A DNA stretch of 64,000 bases. It comes from Siphonodentalium dalli (lineage: Eukaryota; Mollusca; Scaphopoda; Gadilida; Siphonodentaliidae). The notes under the pieces were generated by a model. It was not told the DNA's origin. It did no database searches and saw nothing but the letters and a program-made list of their open reading frames with translations. The position numbers were made by a program, and so were the translations under genes. The stretch is taken from contig CP136069.1 in NCBI GenBank assembly GCA_032622095.1, forward strand, positions 87,382,958 to 87,446,957. Reading direction: 5' to 3'. Shown one piece after another: positions 32,545 to 43,479 of this stretch. Each line of letters begins with the position of its first letter. Position 1 is the stretch's first letter.

Positions 32545-34266
32545 TCACCTGATGATCTCACCAAGTGGTTTGGTGTAGATTAAGTACAAGACAGGCCCCA
32601 GGACAGATCCCTGAGGGACTCCATATTGCAGATGAAAGGTTTTTGAAAATGCACTGCCAATTTGAATCCTCTGAACACGATTAGAGAGATATGAACCGAA
32701 CCACTTGAGCGCGCTGTCAGATATCCCAAAAGAAATTTCCAATCGCTTCAACAGTATTTCGTGATCAAGAGTATCGAAAGCTGCGCTCATGTCAAGCAGG
32801 GATACTAGTGAAAACTTGTTATCATCACTGGCAAGAAGAAGGTCTGAAGTGATACACAACAATGCAGTTTCAGTACTGTGACCAGGTTTGTACGCTGACT
32901 GAAATTTTTCCAGAAGCAAATGTTTCTCCATATGATTTCTCAGTTGTTTGAGGACAGCTTTTTCTAACAGCTTCGAGACGAATTGAAGGTTTGAGATGGG
33001 CCTATAGTTCTTTAGCAAGTCGGCATCCAGAGAATTATTTTTAATCAGGGGAATCACAACGGCCTCCTTAAAACAGTCAGGAACAACACCTTCAGACAAA
33101 GACCAATTTATGAGCTTTGTGAGTGGTTCTAATATAAAATCGATATGTTCCACCAGTAAAGAAGTTGGAATGGGATCCAAAACACATGTTTTTGAAGTGG
33201 ATGATAAAATAAGTTCCTTGACCTCATCACATGTAAGCTTGCAGAACGAACTAAGACTGTCACCAACGAACGGTTTGAACTCTGCTTCAGCATTTGATAC
33301 ATCTAGCTGGTAACGCAGGTTTGCAATTTTGTCACGGAAATATTCACCAAAAGCATCCGGTAATTCATTTTCTTTAACATTAGTAGGAAGAATTGGTACT
33401 TTTTTCTTACCACTTAGTTCGTTGGTTATGGAATAGATGACTTTTGTTGATTTAGCATTCGCGATTTTAGAGTTATAATATTCCGAACGGGCAGATCTAG
33501 TCATTTGATTCATACGGTTGTTCTTTTCAACATAGATTTGACGATCAACTGTTAGACCGGATTTTCGCCATCTCCTCTCAGCATGCCGCTTATCAGCTTT
33601 GGCACTCTTTATTTCATCATTGAACCACGGGGTAGATGGACGACATCGAATTTTGCGTGTGACTAAAGGCGCATGACCATCCAGTAAAGCACGTAGATTA
33701 ATGAACCACTGAAGAGGGGATTTCCTTGGATGGGTGTAGAAACTAGAAATTAGATCACCGGAAAATTTAACACTGTCGATGGACTTCAAATCTCGAGAGG
33801 TAGTGGTTCGTTTAAGTGATATGGGACATACAATGTCTGTTTTGAGAGTGACCAAGAAGTGGTCAGATAAATCGATGTCCTGCACCGTCAGGTTTATGGG
33901 TTGAGGGTCAGTTTTGCGAACAATCACCCTAGTGACCGGGAAGAGATTCTCGCCGAAATAGTTGATTGCACCAACCCTATAAGATAGCCGGAAGAAGTCG
34001 ATTGTATAGAATACTAACATAATCCTACATATAGGGAACCATACATGTAATTTGGAACAAAAAGAAAATTGTAGGAACCCTCGAGTCCCTTTGATGACAG
34101 AGCACACTACAATGCTGTTTTTTTGGAAAGCACCAGAAGAATCAAATTTGCCAAGATGACCCACGAATGGAGATTCAAATAGGGCCGTGTAGTAGTAGCG
34201 TTTACTAAAAAGAAAACGTTGCGTTGACCGTATAACCATGAAGTAAAGGAATGACCTCATAGGCAT
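32545..34266 (-). pseudogene. LINE-1 endonuclease C-terminus and RT (first part)
   Basis: Open frame of 573 codons; the first 90 or so residues are probably not LINE. LINE homology begins near the RLSYRVGAINYFGENLF region and includes DIDLSDHFLV (endonuclease SDH motif), VIPLIKNNSLDADLLKNYRP, then a SNLQFVSKLLEK block, LLDMSAAFDTLDHEIL (RT motif A) and QYGVPQGSVLGPVLYLIYT (motif B). It ends in TGA, in the same frame as the YADD-containing frame downstream. CGA to TGA would explain the stop. Enzyme role: target-primed reverse transcription. Confidence 0.88.
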
Positions 34267-37200
34267 GTGTCCCGTCGATTAAGTTCCTGCCTTCCTGAGT
34301 TAACCACAACATTGAGCGAATTACAGGCTTACGGAGTACGGATGACTGCCGTGATTACCAATGGAGACACCAACAGGTGGACAGTAGCTTGTGCATAGAA
34401 ACGGAACATTTGTTAATGAACCATTGAATACGCGAACAAGAGAATCCTAATGAATCATTGAACAAGATGGACCATGAGCAGTCATTCAACAATGTATTGG
34501 TCTAAATGAAGCCCTAAAATACAACGGTCGCTGTCAATGTGTCTCATGTTATTGATAAGAAGATAAGAGAATGGGACGAGAAGAAATCAGAGTGACCGAG
34601 AAAAGCGACTTCTAATCAACTGTCCCCTAAAGTAGTCAACAAGTGGTTGCAAGACTTGAGATTCAATGAGAACCACCAAAACTATTCTTGTAATGATTCT
34701 CGCGAAACATTTTAAAGTTCAGTGCTGTATGATTCAGCATTCGATGCTCACAAAAGTAATTGTATTTGGAGCCTGGCATTGATATATTTCACAGTTTCAA
34801 TAAGGCTTTCCATTTCCAACCTGACGATATTCAATATGTTGAAATACCGGCCAGCTCCAAAGTTAAATCCAACTGAGAAATCACAGGAAACATGCACCGT
34901 GATTGTAGCACCAGCCCAAAACCAGCAGAAAACAGATGGCAGGTTGGATTAGTGAAATACAGAGACCCAGGCGCAGTGCGCCCCCAACCATTCTTGCTCT
35001 TCTGGCTGACCCCCGACTGGTGGATGGTTCAAGGTACCCCTTCTGGGAAGGATGGGGTGCCCCTCCGATTGCACCTTGTTCTTGAGATAATCACCGCCCG
35101 AAGCGCGAATCTAGTGGGCGGATCATATGATCTGGCATCCTACACCCAATGCTAGTGAATATCGCACACGAGGGAAAGCATCTGGCAAGGATCTTCTTCA
35201 GTCTGTATGAAGTGTGCACAACAGTATTAATATGTTGCCCCATAGACGCAACATTATCCTGCAGTGGTGATCTCAGAGGTCAGCAATGGAACTTGCCTTG
35301 TATATTAAATGAGACCACTATGCGAACCAAGCACTATCAGGAAAAAATAAAACTATTGTGTACCGACAACAGTGCCAATAAGAAGAATTACGTATTAGAA
35401 CCAAAGGCCGATATCACAGAAGACTGACGCGCTGTGTCGCCAATTAAGCCCAAGCGGGATGGTTGATATAGACCTTACTTCAACTGCCGAGACCATGTCA
35501 CAAAATCATGTAATTAAATCCAATAGTCGTCCCAACAGGCTGATCACGGATAACTTCCTGATAAAGAGAATGTGCATTGCATTGAGTAATGTGAATTGTG
35601 ATGAGAGGAAATCAGTTGCGTTCTGAAGATGAGCATATGTCTAGTATGTATAATGGACTCATATATTTATTATTAACTACAAAACTGAATTCTGCAGATA
35701 AAAATATGCGGATGCACCCTCCCACATGGAACATATCTACAAGTTATTTTTTATACCTATATATGGGTATTTGTCAACCATAGGTGGTATGAAAGTCAAG
35801 AATATTAACGGTCGCGGTTCATATAGTGACCCAGTGTATCATTACTGCCCTTAGTGATATGACTGACCCATCATCCAAAGAATATTCCTGAAGACTATCG
35901 ACACAGGTGACACTCTATCCCAGCAATGACCATGACCTCGCAGGAGCTGGATGGCACATTGAAAGAAGCAACAACTTATAAAGCAAGGAGTGGAACTCTG
36001 CATAATCCGAGAACAATAAAACTTTTGAATACCTCTCAGCTGGTTCGATCCCATGTCGCCAGGTTTGCAGTCTGATGGCATAACCACTCGGCTACGGCGA
36101 TGCTTGTCTGCATCAGAGAACCCCGAACAACTATCTGAGCTCCTTCATGAGTGCATGTATGGTTGACCCCAAAGGAATGTCCAAAGCCTTTTCACCTCGG
36201 GCATAGAGCTACAGCGCGTCCCGATCCCGATCTCCATCCATCCGAACTGGCGATGGCTTGTTAGGAGGGCAGGTTCTGAAGCATGCCTCCTACTAGAACG
36301 GCATCGGAGAACATAATCTTTTGCATTAGGATTCAAACCCAAAAGTACTGGCTGCTGTTGATCAGAAGGCGGTCAGTAACTGAAACTCCAGGCCCACAGA
36401 CATGGAGTTGGCCAACAAGGAGGAAGCATGCTTGGAAATTTCGGGCCCCAGCCCAAACCCAGCAGGGACCGAAGGCATATAGGATTATAATATGGACAGG
36501 GCGAACCCCCAGCCATGCTGACTCCGAGATGTCAACTTGTAGCGATGGACGGCGTAGTGCGAGTGTTAGTAGCGCAGAACACAACCGTACCTGGGCACGC
36601 CAACCCGCCAACGGACAACCCGAGGGTACGACTTGGCGTCCCGTACGATAGTCTAGGGTGCCCACCAATTGTGGCCGGATGGGGTGCCCCTCCCGCTCCC
36701 TGTTTGGTGTGACTATCGTCCCGAGTCGCAAAGCCGATGAGGGGAGCACTATCGACAAGTGTCAGTTTCCTGGTCTCAAAGGTGGTACCCTCGAAATGAG
36801 GGGAAGCATCTCTAGGGGAGCTACAGGGAAGGAACAATTGCTAACAATCAAAATTACACCTGTATTGCGTTATGTTGATAAGCACCTTGGCTGTGTCAAC
36901 TAACGGCAATAAGCTAATCGATTGTATTGTCGAATAACCCTGGTTTGCACGAAATAAATTTTTGAACACAATATTATTAAGTTAAAAAAATTTACACTAG
37001 GATGTATGCATATTTCAATCCTATTTCACAAGAGTTAAATACTGCTTCCGTCAGTTGGACACCAGACAACGACTCTCATAGTATAAATAAACATTGTAGC
37101 GACAAAGCCGTCAGACAGCCGAAAGTAAGTCACCTAATTTCGTGATACCGTGATGGCACCAGCCAGAGCACGTGGCGCCTTTTTTAGACCATAGAATAAG

Positions 37201-37540
37201 TCGTACATGTATGCAATAGATTCTTGTGATAAAGAAACTATGAGCGTCTTTAGTCATATCCAAATGTGCATCTATTATTCGTCCGGTCGGCGACAAATAT
37301 TATATAAAGATGCCGTCTTTTATCGGCTGTTTAAAAATATGGACAACAAAATTTCGTTAAAACAAAACGAGTTGGCCACAAGAACAGACAAGCCGATTAC
37401 GATAATAAAAATGCTATAGAAACGCGAGTCCGCTCGCGCAGTCTTATGTCAATTGAATACAATTAATAATAATCAACGGAAATAATGTTTTTTTGTATAA
37501 CACAGAAAACTGTTAACACTTAGCTTCGGATGTTGTCCCT
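34020..37540. other. Interior of the 6.9-kb element, no recognised gene
   Basis: Moderately GC-richer than the surroundings, especially 36.3-36.8 kb, which keeps overlapping open frames on both strands. Translations show no domain I know. Similar phrases occur near 34.9-35.1 and 36.35-36.7 kb (AGCCCAAAACCAGCAG and AGCCCAAACCCAGCAG, then GGATGGGGTGCCCCTCC in both), so two diverged copies of a unit of about 200 bp are present. This could be cargo or remnants of another element. Confidence 0.5.
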
Positions 37541-37747
37541 CCCGTTAACAAGGAAAAAGTGAGAGAATGCTATCTGGCTTCGAGTTAAATCGTCATTTGG
37601 AGATCACGTGGTCAGAGGTTACAGGAGGTCATGAAACATGATAGAATTTTCGTACCATTTTCAACTCAGGGGTTGTTAACCCTTCCTTGCTAAAATTGGG
37701 AATATACCATATAGTTCAGTGGGCAAGATAACTTTGACGGAGATAGA

Positions 37748-39440
37748 GTTATCCTTCTTCGATTACAAAACAACTCGCCATCAACTCTAGCAGTTAACCC
37801 GTTACAAAATGGTTTTCAGCAGAATATTAGCTGTATGATTGTCGTCCTTCATGGTACAGGAATGCATTTCTTACACGTCCGAGAAGCATAGCAAATTATA
37901 TGTGTGCTTCTTGGATGTGTGGAAAGCATTAGACACCGTTTGAATTAACGGACTGCTATTCAAACTTTATGAGCACCACGTCAGAGGAAATACATTAAAA
38001 TACTCAACTGCCTTCTGACAGGCGTATGGTGCAGAACGTCTCTTTCTGGAATTTCCTCACGTTGGTTTGAGGTTACGCACGGCGCCAGACAAGGGGGCTC
38101 TATCTCGCCATTCTTATACACCAATTACATTGATAATTTACTTTATGAGTTAGAAAGATCTCATCTTGGTTTGTTCATCAAAAACATAAATTGTTCTTTC
38201 CTCACACATGCTGACGATATGGCCCCTTTTTCATTATCACAGACTGGACTACAAGGACTATGCGATATCTGTGTAAGGTACAGTAATATATGGCGATATC
38301 AATTTAATCCTAACAAAACATTCGTTCTAGTATTTAACGAGTCAAAATGTGAAGCTTCAAAAAACAACCGGCATTGGTTATTAGGATCAAGCGCCATTGC
38401 AGAAGTAGATCAAGTGACACACCTTGGCATACCACTAACCAAATATAAATTCAATATAAACGTATTCACTGATATGATAGTAGGCAAAATACGCTCAACA
38501 TTTTTCATGCTGTCTATCGCCGGTCTTTATGCAGGCGGTATTACTCCCACCAGTGCAATGAAAATTTATAACAGCATCGTCCTTCCCCATGGCTTATATG
38601 GATCGGAACTGCTTCATAATAAAACAGAAGTAAATTGTTCAAAATTGGAGAAAGTTCATCGTATGTGTGTGAAAAACATGCAGGGCCTACACATTCAAAC
38701 TCGCACAGATATGGCTCTCGCTCTTGTAGGCACCCGTCCGATAAAGGAATCATCGACGATAGAACGCTTAGACTTTTTAGAGCCCTGTGCAACCTGGGAA
38801 CAGAGAAAACTGTTAAACACGTTTTTGTATACAGCTAGGGTTCTAGATTACTTACATAATCAACCAGTCACCCACAATTGGATGCACAATGTTATCACCG
38901 TTCCAGAAAATCGTCAACTTTTGGACTACTTGAAAGACTACATTTCATCATCAAACTTTCCAAAACAGCTGGCATGGAAGCAAATCATTAACCACTCGCG
39001 GACGGTATTTGAATCTGCATGGCAGACCAGGGTTGGAAATGACCCCGCATTTAGTAGATTTATATCTGAACACAACAATAGTCGTATGTCAAATCTGTGG
39101 ACAGTCTGTCAAAAATATCCCGAAGAGAAATCAACATTTTATTTGGTCGTCAGCTGATTTGCTCACCGTCTGATATTTGTGATGCAATTTGATCAAAATG
39201 TCATCGTAGTTACACAAATATTGCAGAACATGTTATTTGCGACTGTTCCGTCTTAGAGGAGCATAGAAATGCATTTTGGTTTACTTCTTAGATCGCTTTG
39301 GCGCCGACCTATTTCTTACACTAGAGAGCTTATCCAAAAAGGACAAGATCACTCTTTTACTGGGAAAGATTCCTGACGTCATCAGAAATAAAATAGGAGG
39401 TGGCGTTGAACTGATACATTTTTTTCATTAGTCATACTGG
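37748..39440 (+). mobile_element. LINE-2, 3' segment (RT to C-terminus)
   Basis: Continuation of the LINE broken at 30.55 kb. Before the main frame, degenerate RT is readable: LQNGFQQNIS, KLYVCFLDVWKALDTV with a stop in place of Trp, then INGLLFKLYE and GARQGGSISPFLYTNYIDN. Main frame follows at 38171. After its stop, residual C-terminal coding sequence continues to about 39.44 kb. No poly(A) or microsatellite tail is obvious. Confidence 0.82.
38171..39157 (+). pseudogene. LINE-2 RT motif C and C-terminal region
   Basis: Open frame of 328 codons. THADDMAPFS is the RT motif C (HADD for the usual F/YADD). Then come WRYQFNPNKTFVLVFN, VTHLGIPLTKYKFN, AMKIYNSIVLPHGLYGSELL and KLEKVHRMCVKNMQGL. 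The LGI, LPxGLYGSELL and LExVHRxCxKxMQGL blocks are seen in LINE RT proteins common in marine invertebrates. The clade is uncertain. The Met start is arbitrary; the frame once continued the RT upstream. Confidence 0.85.
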
Positions 39441-40375
39441 CCATTTTGGAATATATGGATATCTGAGAGTTTAGTCTAGATAATAAGTAACCCTTATGAT
39501 TATCATCCAACATATTTATAACAGTGTTCCCCCTCTAGCAGGTGTACATGTGTGTACATCTATATATGCATGCATGTTGCAGGTATATGCATATTTGTAA
39601 ATGTTCATGCAAGTGTATACATATATCGTGGGGTGAATTATGTTCGTACATGCTATGCACACTGATAATGGTGTATTTATGTCTATATGTTCATGTTATG
39701 TTCCGTGTTCCATGTTATTGTACGTATATGTGCTGTTCAATATATATAGTTTCTACTCTTCATGTAATAGAGGTAATAAAGATATATATAGAATCTCAGT
39801 TTGCATTCATAGTGATAATCTAATGTCATGATGTATATTATTTTATTTAATGAAATTAGTCTGTTTTGTGTTATAAGACACAAAGATCATCTTATATATT
39901 TAAATACAGCATTTTGTGAAATTAATAAATGGGGCCGGTGGTATTTATGAGGTTGCAATGGAAATTAGCTGGAGTTTATCTTCATTCAGAGTTAACCTGA
40001 CATCAATGTATAGGATTTTTTTTTTAAAGTTCTAAAAATGGGGGTGGGCTTATCTACGAGAACCATCCCATGATTTTTCTGGGAGAAAAAACATAAGACT
40101 GGGCTTATCCTCAGGGATGGGCTTACAGACGGGTGTATACAGTAATAACTATTGTGAGGCATTTAAAGACATCTGGTAATATATTGAGAGGTGATTTCTG
40201 ACTAAAGACTTGAAACAGTTTGGCCAAAAAGTTAGATGAAATTTCCTTCAACCATTTTCAAAAAGATCTGGCCATTGGCCACCGACAACGCGCACACTGT
40301 TTACTAGTGCAAGCATTAGTTTATTTTCTGTGAAAAGCTACTATTAGAGAAATTTCTTACAACATACAGTAATGC
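39441..40375. other. Intron sequence with TATG-rich microsatellite
   Basis: No exon recognised. 39.53-39.80 kb is a degenerate TGTATATG/TACATG-rich tract whose open frames are low-complexity artefacts. The missing exon between G and H could lie here but was not found. Confidence 0.5.
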
Positions 40376-40555
40376 CCTAAATAATCGACTCCTTAACCAA
40401 AGCAGAATTATGGGTAATTTTTCAGGATTTAGTCGGAAATATGGCTTGTTGCCATTCGATGAAATGGCAACAAGCCATATTTCCGACTAAATCCTGAAAA
40501 AATTACCCATAATTCAGCTGTGGTTAAGGAGTCGATTATTTAGGGCATTACTGTA
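40376..40555. mobile_element. Foldback MITE FB-1 (complete, short centre)
   Basis: 180-bp palindrome from TACAGTAATGCCCTAAATAA to GGGCATTACTGTA with TA edges. The central GGAAAGCTC segment is deleted, leaving CCATTCGATGAAATGG. Confidence 0.88.
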
Positions 40556-40700
40556 CCATGTTTTAAAGTAATGTGGAAATGAAGGAAAACAATTTCGGAG
40601 AAAGTTGGCCGGCTGCAAGTGCGTTGAAGTAAATCCATACTCTGTATGGGTACACATATAGCATGGATGGAGTGTGACAATATACATCCATGCAATCAAT

Positions 40701-42236
40701 CAGGCTTCTCAACGGTACCAGTACCGGTACCGGAACCGTCGATGCTTGGACAATTTTCATGGTACCGGTACTGAGTGTTGAGTACCATGGTACATGGTAC
40801 TAGGCGGTACTCGAGTTAGTAGTCTATATACATTTGTATAAGCAATGGATAACTTTATTTAGATGTCATTTGCCACTTTAACAAAACCAAATTTTAACCA
40901 AAGTTTGTCATTGCTAAATAAATTGTGCTTATATACATATGGTGACAATATTCACATAGCAGCAAACCTGGTTTGCAACTTGCCCCGACCAAAACGGAAG
41001 GCAATACGATCTATCAGTAGTCGCAAAGAGTACTTATTTTGTCGCGAAGTTGGATAATTTAAATTACAGATCGTCTGCATATATCATTGGGTGCCACCAT
41101 AGCCTCAACCCAAAGTGACCAATTAGCGACGCTTCTACGAGTACAGAAAATACACATACTGTGACCTAAACATACTAGTAAAAGACAATTATAAATGACC
41201 AATCGCTGACTGAGCAACAAGTCACAGTGCACGTGGCACCGGCCCCCGACTGACGCCACGTGCAGTAAGTGCAGCTGAATCAATGTTGAGGGGGATACAC
41301 CATGTATATATCTATACTTCAATCAACGTTCAAAGACATCAAACGATCAATCTGCAACTGACATGCACTTGTCCTTGGGCCTCGATTGGAATGATTGTTT
41401 TGTGTGTTTTTTTTCTTTTATGTTGAAATAATTTAAACGATTGGTCAATAGTCAATACAGACAGCTTCAGCATTACATCATTGTATTTATTTATTTAAAT
41501 CTGATTCCACATTCACAATTTTAATAGTGAACCTGTGTTCGTGAATATAAACTCTTCATCATTAATTATATTGGATCGCTGAGGAAGCTTTTTCAACAGC
41601 TTTGTAAATATACCAAAGCAGAAAAGCTTTACCGACCCACCAACCATCTTGAATATTCGCTATATATTGTATTCATATAGGAATGACGTTGCTTGCTATC
41701 AATTTGGATATAAAATCAATTACATTTATGGCGACTACATCATCTATGCCCATTCGATCACAATATGTTTTACAATCACCTTAATTCAAGTCAGGCATGC
41801 ATCATCGACTCATCGGCTTTACAGGTTACCTCTCCAAAACAAAGCGATGCTTCTTTGTAAGATGGAACCTTACACTCATTGTTCAAAGACACATTCAAAA
41901 AACCAATTGCCAACTGAAATTTGCATGATGTTATATGTATCTTTGCTTGAAATGCTTGTTTTGAAGTGTTTGTTATATTGAAAAAAATGATTTGTCAATT
42001 GATTGGCAAAATTCATTATTTAAATTTTTCTAAATCCACATTGTTATCTACTTCCAGCCATAAAATCAACATGTATTTCCAACCTGGCACACTGTACGTA
42101 TAACTCGTATAAATCCAAGCAGCCACATACAATATTAACAATTGAGACTTTCAGTACCGGAACCAGTACCGTGTTACCACACACGCAATCGTCCCGGTAC
42201 CGATAGTTCTTGAACTGTCGTACTTTGAGAAGCCTG
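40701..42236. mobile_element. 1.5-kb hAT-type element with GGTACC-rich ends
   Basis: Ends CAGGCTTCTCAACGGTACC and (inverse) CAGGCTTCTCAAAGTACG, flanked by 8-bp repeats CAATCAAT and CACTCAAT (7 of 8 match). Subterminal regions on both sides are crowded with GTACCGGTACC-like motifs. The 8-bp duplication and CAGG ends fit hAT. No transposase frame is evident inside. Confidence 0.82.
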
Positions 42237-42584
42237 CACTCAATATGAAAGTGTAGCAGCAAAGAGGTCGAACAATAGTAGTTCCTAATGTTATGGCAAC
42301 TCACCCAATTTAGAGCAAACCAACACCAATGGTCGGCATGTTCTGTAATAAAAATGGGAAGATATTCAAATACAAAATTAAAGGTAACACCAATGTACAC
42401 AATTTCCAGCAATCTTTGGAGGGGGTACTGTACTTCAAATCTATGATGAGGTATTATCCTTGGCATGCGGCACATGAAAAATTATTTATTTTACACAGGA
42501 ATAGTCAACAACTGTCTGTACTTTGTTTTAATCGTATCATCAGCTGAATTGGTCCTTTTCGCATGGTTCTGTGACAAAAGACAG

Positions 42585-42716
42585 AATCTCTCAAATGTGC
42601 AAAAAGACACCCAGGATATCTCAAACGTGCAAAAAGACACCCAGGATATCTCAAATGTGCAAAGAAACATCCAGGATCTCTCAAATATGCAAAAAGTCAC
42701 CCAGCATCTCAAAATC
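42585..42716. repeat. 30-bp tandem repeat, about 4.4 copies
   Basis: Unit CTCAAATGTGCAAAAAGACA plus CCCAGGATAT, repeated four times with a few substitutions in the last copies. The plus-strand translation gives a ten-residue periodic peptide, but there are no splice or start features supporting a gene. Confidence 0.85.
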
Positions 42717-43076
42717 AAAAATGTATCCTCTGCTAATTATTATTATAATAAGTATTTGAAGTATTTGATTTTGATCGGAGTGGAATTTCAATTGAATTTG
42801 GAAGGGCATTCCGCTTGCTCTGATCTTGACACCACAGTTCCATATCTTGAATCAATTTTCAGATGCTGGTTGAATTTTTGCACATTTGGGAGATCCTGGG
42901 TATCTGTTTGCACGAAACCATATGACAATGACCAATTCAGCATTAGTGCACCCCAAGAATCGAGTATGATGGAAGTCTGAAGTGATTAGAAGCAAAGACT
43001 GATTTTATTTAGTATGAAGGCATTTTAAGGGACCCAAAGCATTCGCAATGTGTAAATGTGCAAAAAATATAAAAGT

Positions 43077-43140
43077 CTGTAAAAACATCAATACTAAGAA
43101 GACTATGAAGAAATAGTCTTCTTAGTATTGATGTTTTTAC
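43077..43140. repeat. Perfect short palindrome
   Basis: AAAAACATCAATACTAAGAA and GACTAT, then the exact inverse after GAAGAAA. Arms are 26 bp. No target duplication identified. Confidence 0.85.
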
Positions 43141-43154
43141 TATGAAGAAATAGT

Positions 43155-43262
43155 TACACTAATTCTCTAAATAATCGACTCCTTAACCACAGCATAATTA
43201 TGGGTAATTTTCAGGATTTAGTCGGAAATATGGCTTGTTGCCATTCATCGGAAAACTCTCAC
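43155..43262. mobile_element. Foldback MITE FB-1 (half copy)
   Basis: One FB-1 arm, from CTAATTCTCTAAATAATCGA to CATCGGAAAACTCTC. It ends about 80 bp below the donor site of exon G. Confidence 0.8.
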
Positions 43263-43341
43263 AGATGAATACGGAATGTTCCAACACATACTTTTTGATC
43301 TAAATCCAATCCACATTATGTGAGAGACTATTGGATCATAC

Positions 43342-43479
43342 CTTTCCACTCTCCTGAATGTAGCAAGTAATTTTCTTGGGTTTTGGGACACTTCGTTGAT
43401 TGTATGCCTCTTAGTATACTCTAGCCGATAACCATCAACAACAGATTCATCCATTTCGTGCATTATAGAAATCAATGCC
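43342..43479 (-). CDS. Exon G: second part of the SRCR_2-like domain
   Basis: This 138-nt exon (phase 2 to phase 2) follows a strong acceptor TTCTTTTTTCCAG and ends at donor GTATGATC. It encodes ALISIMHEMDESVVDGYRL, then EYTKRHTINEVSQNPRKLL and ATFRRVER. The sequence is weakly conserved, as this part of the stem SRCR domain is in other proteases. Support comes from phase agreement with exon F, good splice sites and an open frame. Its 3' phase (2) does not fit the next recognised exon (which starts in phase 1), so a short exon should lie between 43.3 and 28.6 kb, where the VxLxC end of the SRCR domain would be encoded. I could not find it. Confidence 0.72.

Larger units (their letters stand above)
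31566..33985 (-). mobile_element. CR1/L2-like LINE (LINE-1), 5' truncated
   Basis: Minus-strand non-LTR retrotransposon. It starts inside the endonuclease, runs through RT and a C-terminal domain, and has a short 3' UTR ending TAAGCGCTATACAAAT followed by an (ATT)n tail at 31.57-31.59 kb. The 3' microsatellite tail and the C-terminal LHWLPVTDRI motif are typical of the CR1/L2/Rex group in the jockey superclade. The single coding defect seen is an in-frame TGA between the RT palm blocks. Low decay suggests relatively recent insertion. Confidence 0.9.
30881..37743. mobile_element. 6.9-kb inverted-repeat element splitting LINE-2
   Basis: Left end TCTCCGTCAAAGTTATCTTG, continuing CCCACTGAACTATATGGTAT, recurs inverted at 37.70-37.74 kb; TA lies at both edges. 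The right end extends homology (about 200 bp) to the small MITE at 30.55 kb. LINE-2 continues directly after it. It contains the CR1/L2-like LINE-1 (31.57-33.98 kb). The remaining 34.0-37.5 kb holds only short ORFs without recognisable domains. I see no transposase, so the superfamily is unknown; TA edges would fit Tc1/mariner-like elements. Confidence 0.72.

Noticed and set aside
36283-36837. Overlapping open frames on both strands in GC-richer DNA
   Set aside because: No recognisable domain, no start or splice support, and the frames overlap on opposite strands. Reported only as unexplained cargo.
39542-39831. Cys/Tyr/Met-rich frames near 39.6 kb
   Set aside because: Derived from a degenerate TGTATATG-type microsatellite; no cysteine pattern of a known family.
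41860-41910. Possible short exon ending at a CTTAC donor near 41.86 kb
   Set aside because: The reading frame lacks the expected VxLxC, the phase does not fit, and the site lies inside a hAT-type element.
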